A stretch of DNA of 64,000 nt from Mycobacterium sp. (GTDB taxonomy: Bacteria > Actinomycetota > Actinomycetes > Mycobacteriales > Mycobacteriaceae), in contig JAOPWC010000203.1 in assembly GCA_025965895.1 (NCBI GenBank), forward strand, positions 1-64,000, written 5' to 3'. Positions 61,278 to 64,000 of this stretch are shown one piece after another; the first letter of the stretch is position 1; the number at the start of each line of letters is the position of its first letter. The translations under genes and the position numbers were made by a program. The notes under the pieces were generated by a model, which saw only the letters and a program-made list of their open reading frames with translations, was not told where the DNA came from and ran no database searches.

Positions 61278-63065
61278 CTACACCATCTCCGGCGACGGCT
61301 GGGCCACCGGCGCCAGCGGGTCCTCAGGCTCGGCCTGAGTCCGGCCGCTGCGCAGCCGCGCGTCGATGTAGTTGACCAGATGCGTCAACGGGATGGTCAG
61401 CGCGAGGTAGAACAGGCCAGCCGCCACCAATGGCGACAGGCTGCCGGTCTGTGCGTTCAGGTCACGGCCCACCTGAAACAGCTCGCGCTGCCCTGCGACC
61501 AGGCCCAGGAAGTACACCAGCGCGGACGCCTTCAGCAGGGAGATGAATTGGTTCACCAAGGCCGGCAGCACCCGTCGCACGCCCTGCGGCACCACCACCA
61601 ACCGCATCGACCGGCGATAGCTGAACCCGAGCGCGCGTGCCGCCTCCATCTGCCCGGCCTCCACGCTTTGGATGCCGGAGCGGAAGATCTCCCCGACGTA
61701 CGCGCCGGCCATGAGGCCCAGCGCGGCGATGCCAAGGGGGTAAGGGTTGTTGCCCGTCAGCCCACCCACGACGGGCCCCACGCCGAGCCCGATCAACAGA
61801 ATGATCACCACTTCCGGCAGCCCCCGGAAGATGTCGGTGTAGACCCGGGCAGGCCAGCGCAGCCACCGGGAACGGGAAATTCCCGCCACGGCCAACACCA
61901 TCCCCAGCGCCAAGCCGATGATGCCGGCACTGATCGTCAGGATCAGCGTGTTGGGCAGCCCGGTCTCGAACAGATCGGGTATCGCCTGCTTGTAGAGGGT
62001 CCAGTTGAAGAACGCGTCCGTCAGTTGCGCCAGCGTGGACCTCGGTGCCGGCGCGGTCAGCGCGCGCGGCTGATGACTTGTCGCGATCGCCGCGAAATCG
62101 GGCACCTGCGGATATGGGGCAGCCTTGGAGCCGGGCTTCCAGCCCGGTGGCAACGCGCGCGGCACCCATTCCGAATACAGCCGCGACCACGTGCCTTCGG
62201 CGACGACCGCATCAAGCCCGGAGTTCAACGCGTCGATCAGCGGCTGGTTCTCCTTGGCCACCGCCCAGGCTACGAAATTGTCCAGGCTGAAGGTGTTTTC
62301 GACGATCATGGCCTGATCGCCGGATTTGACGGCACCCAGCGCCTGCTGCGACGGCGCCACCCACGCGTCGATCTGCCGTGTCTTCAGGCTCGCATAGACC
62401 GTGTTGAAATCCGGGTACTTGACGGGCTGCAGGTGCAGGGTGTTGACGACGTAATCTTCTTGGACAGTGCCCTGCACGACGCCGATGCGCTGCCCGCCGC
62501 CAAGCTTGTCGAACCCGGTGATCGGCGAGCCGGGCGGGACGACAACCGAAAAGTAGCCGAAGTCGTAGCCGTTGGTGAACCCGGCCGTCCGCCGCCGCGC
62601 GTCCGTCGTAGTGATCGATGAGGAGCCCACATCGAAACGCCGAGACGCCACTTGCGCCAGCAGACCGGCGAATTCGGTGCCTACGAATTGAATACGCAAC
62701 CCGAGCTTGTCGGCCACCGCCCGCAGCAACTCGTTGTCGAACCCCGTGAACTGGCCCTTGGAGTTGATGCACACGCTCGGCGGTGCGTCGGACAGCGTGC
62801 CGACGACCAGCGTGCCGGGCGTGCTTAGCCCGAGCGCGCCGAGGTTCACCGCGTTGAGCGGCTCTGCGGTCGCGGTGGTGTACCGGTTATCGGCGGGACC
62901 CTTGGCGGCCTTGGCCAGATTCGTGGGCAGCGCGCTCGCGCGGTCCACCCCGGGTGGGGCGCACTGATCGGCGGCGGCGGAGGGCGCCACCGCGAGCCCG
63001 AGGGAAACAAGAGCCACCAGCGCCAGCGCACCCGCCCTCACTCGCGCGCCGACACGATGGTTCAC
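61278..63065 (-). CDS. Fused amino-acid substrate-binding protein and ABC permease
   Basis: A single chain of 595 residues with a GTG start. A signal peptide (about 10-32) leads to a periplasmic-type SBP_bac_3 domain (about 80-320: GTLVVGTLSDAPPSVC, FDNELLRAVADKL, FDVGSSSITTTDAR, IGVVQGTVQ) and then a HisM-type permease (about 350-565; TLILTISAGIIGLALGMVLA, the EAA loop EAARALGFSY). Both halves are complete and in frame, so this is a real fusion of the GlnP type, not an error. It forms a two-gene importer with the ATPase. Confidence 0.92.
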   Translation of the reverse strand: MNHRVGARVRAGALALVALVSLGLAVAPSAAADQCAPPGVDRASALPTNLAKAAKGPADNRYTTATAEPLNAVNLGALGLSTPGTLVVGTLSDAPPSVCINSKGQFTGFDNELLRAVADKLGLRIQFVGTEFAGLLAQVASRRFDVGSSSITTTDARRRTAGFTNGYDFGYFSVVVPPGSPITGFDKLGGGQRIGVVQGTVQEDYVVNTLHLQPVKYPDFNTVYASLKTRQIDAWVAPSQQALGAVKSGDQAMIVENTFSLDNFVAWAVAKENQPLIDALNSGLDAVVAEGTWSRLYSEWVPRALPPGWKPGSKAAPYPQVPDFAAIATSHQPRALTAPAPRSTLAQLTDAFFNWTLYKQAIPDLFETGLPNTLILTISAGIIGLALGMVLAVAGISRSRWLRWPARVYTDIFRGLPEVVIILLIGLGVGPVVGGLTGNNPYPLGIAALGLMAGAYVGEIFRSGIQSVEAGQMEAARALGFSYRRSMRLVVVPQGVRRVLPALVNQFISLLKASALVYFLGLVAGQRELFQVGRDLNAQTGSLSPLVAAGLFYLALTIPLTHLVNYIDARLRSGRTQAEPEDPLAPVAQPSPEMV

Positions 63066-63122
63066 ACGACGACCCTAACCACAGGCCAGAAGCCAACCGG
63101 AGGTTTTGGCTGCCGCGTGAAC

Positions 63123-63926
63123 TCAACCGGAGCTAGCCGTGCGGCGATCCCGCCACCGGCACAACGCCTCCGCCTGTGTCAGGTCGTAGTCCGGCCCGCT
63201 CGCGCCGACGGTCAGCAGTGTCACGCCCAGGTCGGCCAACCCGTCGGCCTCCGCGAGCAGCGCATCAAGCCCTGCGCCGCCCTGCACACCGGCGGAGCGT
63301 TCGATGGTGGCCGGATCGCGTCCCACCGCCGCGCAGTGCCCGGCCAGCACCTCCGCTTTCCGCGGATACGCCTGCCGGTCGACGAACCCGTGCCAGATGT
63401 CGGCATGCTCGGCCACCAGCCGCAACGTCTTCTGCTCGCCCTGACCGCCGATGAGCATCGGAATCTCGCGCGTAGCAGGCGGATTGAGCTTCTTAAACCG
63501 CGATTCGATTCTCGGCAGCGCCGCGGCGAGCTCCCGCAACCGGCTGCCGGCGGTGCCGAACTCGTAGCCGTACTCGTCGTAGTCCTTCTGTTTCCAGCCC
63601 GCGCCGATGCCGAGAATGAGCCTGCCGCCCGCGATGTGGTCGACGGTGCGCGCCATGTCGGCAAGCAACTCAGGATTGCGATACGAGTTACACGTCACCA
63701 GCGCACCGAACTCGATCCGCGACGTCTGCTCAGCCCAGCCGCCCAACATCGTCCAGCATTCGAAATGTGGACCGTCCGGATCACCGTAGAGCGGGAAGAA
63801 ATGATCCCAGTTGAACGCGATGTCAACACCGATGTCCTCGCACCGCTCGACGGCATCACGGATGTGGTCGTATGTCGGTGAGTGTTGCGGCTGTATCTGC
63901 ACGCCAATTCGAATGGGAAAGGTCAC
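63123..63926 (-). CDS. LLM-class F420-dependent oxidoreductase (Rv0044c-like)
   Basis: A luciferase-like monooxygenase-family protein of 267 residues, TIGR03854-like. IRIGVQIQPQHSPTYDHIRD opens the TIM barrel, and WDHFFPLYGDPDGPHFECWTML, GALVTCNSYRNPELLADMARTVDHIAGGRL and GIGAGW are cofactor-site signatures. F420 use is inferred from the family and mycobacterial context. GTG start overlaps the upstream hydrolase stop within GTGA. Confidence 0.88.
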   Translation of the reverse strand: MTFPIRIGVQIQPQHSPTYDHIRDAVERCEDIGVDIAFNWDHFFPLYGDPDGPHFECWTMLGGWAEQTSRIEFGALVTCNSYRNPELLADMARTVDHIAGGRLILGIGAGWKQKDYDEYGYEFGTAGSRLRELAAALPRIESRFKKLNPPATREIPMLIGGQGEQKTLRLVAEHADIWHGFVDRQAYPRKAEVLAGHCAAVGRDPATIERSAGVQGGAGLDALLAEADGLADLGVTLLTVGASGPDYDLTQAEALCRWRDRRTASSG

Positions 63927-64000
63927 TCCGCTACGTTAGCGCCGGCCAGCACTCGGCGAAGGATGTCGATCAGAGCCAGCGGCTGGTCGCCTTGGACCGA
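63923..64000 (-). CDS. Alpha/beta hydrolase C-terminal end (Rv0045c-like), continues beyond window
   Basis: Only the last 25 residues are visible, SVQGDQPLALIDILRRVL to the stop. The VQGDQP segment with following helix resembles the end of alpha/beta hydrolases just after the catalytic His. M. tuberculosis has the esterase Rv0045c at the same place beside Rv0044c. It is coupled to the LLM gene by a four-base overlap. Assigned mainly from synteny. Confidence 0.55.
   Translation of the reverse strand, partial: SVQGDQPLALIDILRRVLAGANVAE

Noticed and set aside
61278-63065. Frame error joining two ABC transporter genes.
   Set aside because: Both domains are complete and such SBP-permease fusions are known.

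Overview
The window is high-GC actinobacterial DNA and carries the chromosomal replication origin of a mycobacterium. The gene order (fhaA-fhaB-pstP-rodA-pbpA-pknA-pknB, trpG, crgA, ppiA, cwsA, tRNA-Ala/tRNA-Ile, gyrA-gyrB, recF, dnaN, oriC, dnaA, rpmH-rnpA-yidD-yidC-jag-rsmG-parA-parB, cwlM-trxA-trxB, murJ, pcnA) is the conserved mycobacterial origin neighbourhood, shown here inverted relative to the usual M. tuberculosis map. Three features point to a rapidly growing species (Mycolicibacterium type): a 6-phosphogluconate dehydrogenase gene between dnaN and recF, a glucosylglycerate hydrolase beside leuS, and the block of Rv0036c-Rv0045c homologues placed next to pcnA.

Layout. Positions 1-4.9 kb are accessory: the end of a DUF222/13E12-type gene, an EVE-domain protein, a pirin plus a small acetyltransferase, and a TetR regulator divergent from a hydrolase/flavin-monooxygenase pair. 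Positions 5.1-15 kb hold tRNA-Leu and the seven-gene growth and signalling operon: FHA proteins, the PP2C phosphatase, a SEDS/PBP pair and two Ser/Thr kinases. Positions 15-18.5 kb hold trpG, a DUF881 protein, crgA, a PH-domain protein, ppiA and cwsA. Positions 18.5-19.6 kb contain the scar of an integrative element at tRNA-Ala: a 3' tRNA fragment, a small secreted Gly/Trp-rich protein and a frameshifted integrase tail. Gyrase, DciA, RecF, Gnd, DnaN, oriC and DnaA fill 19.7-31.1 kb. The rpmH-to-parB run, with two perfect parS sites inside coding sequence, fills 31.5-36.9 kb. Envelope and redox genes follow to 48.1 kb, then pcnA and a block of mycobacterial conserved genes to the end (YqgE, an SBF-type transporter, Mtc28-like protein, leuS, SDR, glucosylglycerate hydrolase, MarR, an amino-acid ABC transporter, an LLM oxidoreductase).

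How the genes fit together. Much of the window is one cell-growth circuit. PknA/PknB and PstP set phosphorylation. FhaA is known to bind the phosphorylated pseudokinase domain of MurJ/MviN, CwlM is a PknB substrate controlling peptidoglycan precursor supply, RodA/PbpA build wall, and CrgA/CwsA link wall synthesis to division. The other half is the replication and segregation core.

The most unusual observations are these. The sigM gene is absent from its canonical place between murJ and the anti-sigma gene, and the remaining anti-sigma protein has lost the N-terminal sigma-binding region. A decayed integrative element sits in tRNA-Ala beside gyrA. An 11-residue in-frame duplication sits at the start of CwsA. 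The first Walker A glycine of RecF is replaced by alanine. An origin-unwinding layout (DnaA box, GC-rich spacer, DnaA-trio-like repeats, AT-rich DNA) can be read in oriC. No CRISPR array, rRNA operon, intact insertion sequence or clearly new multi-gene defence system was seen.
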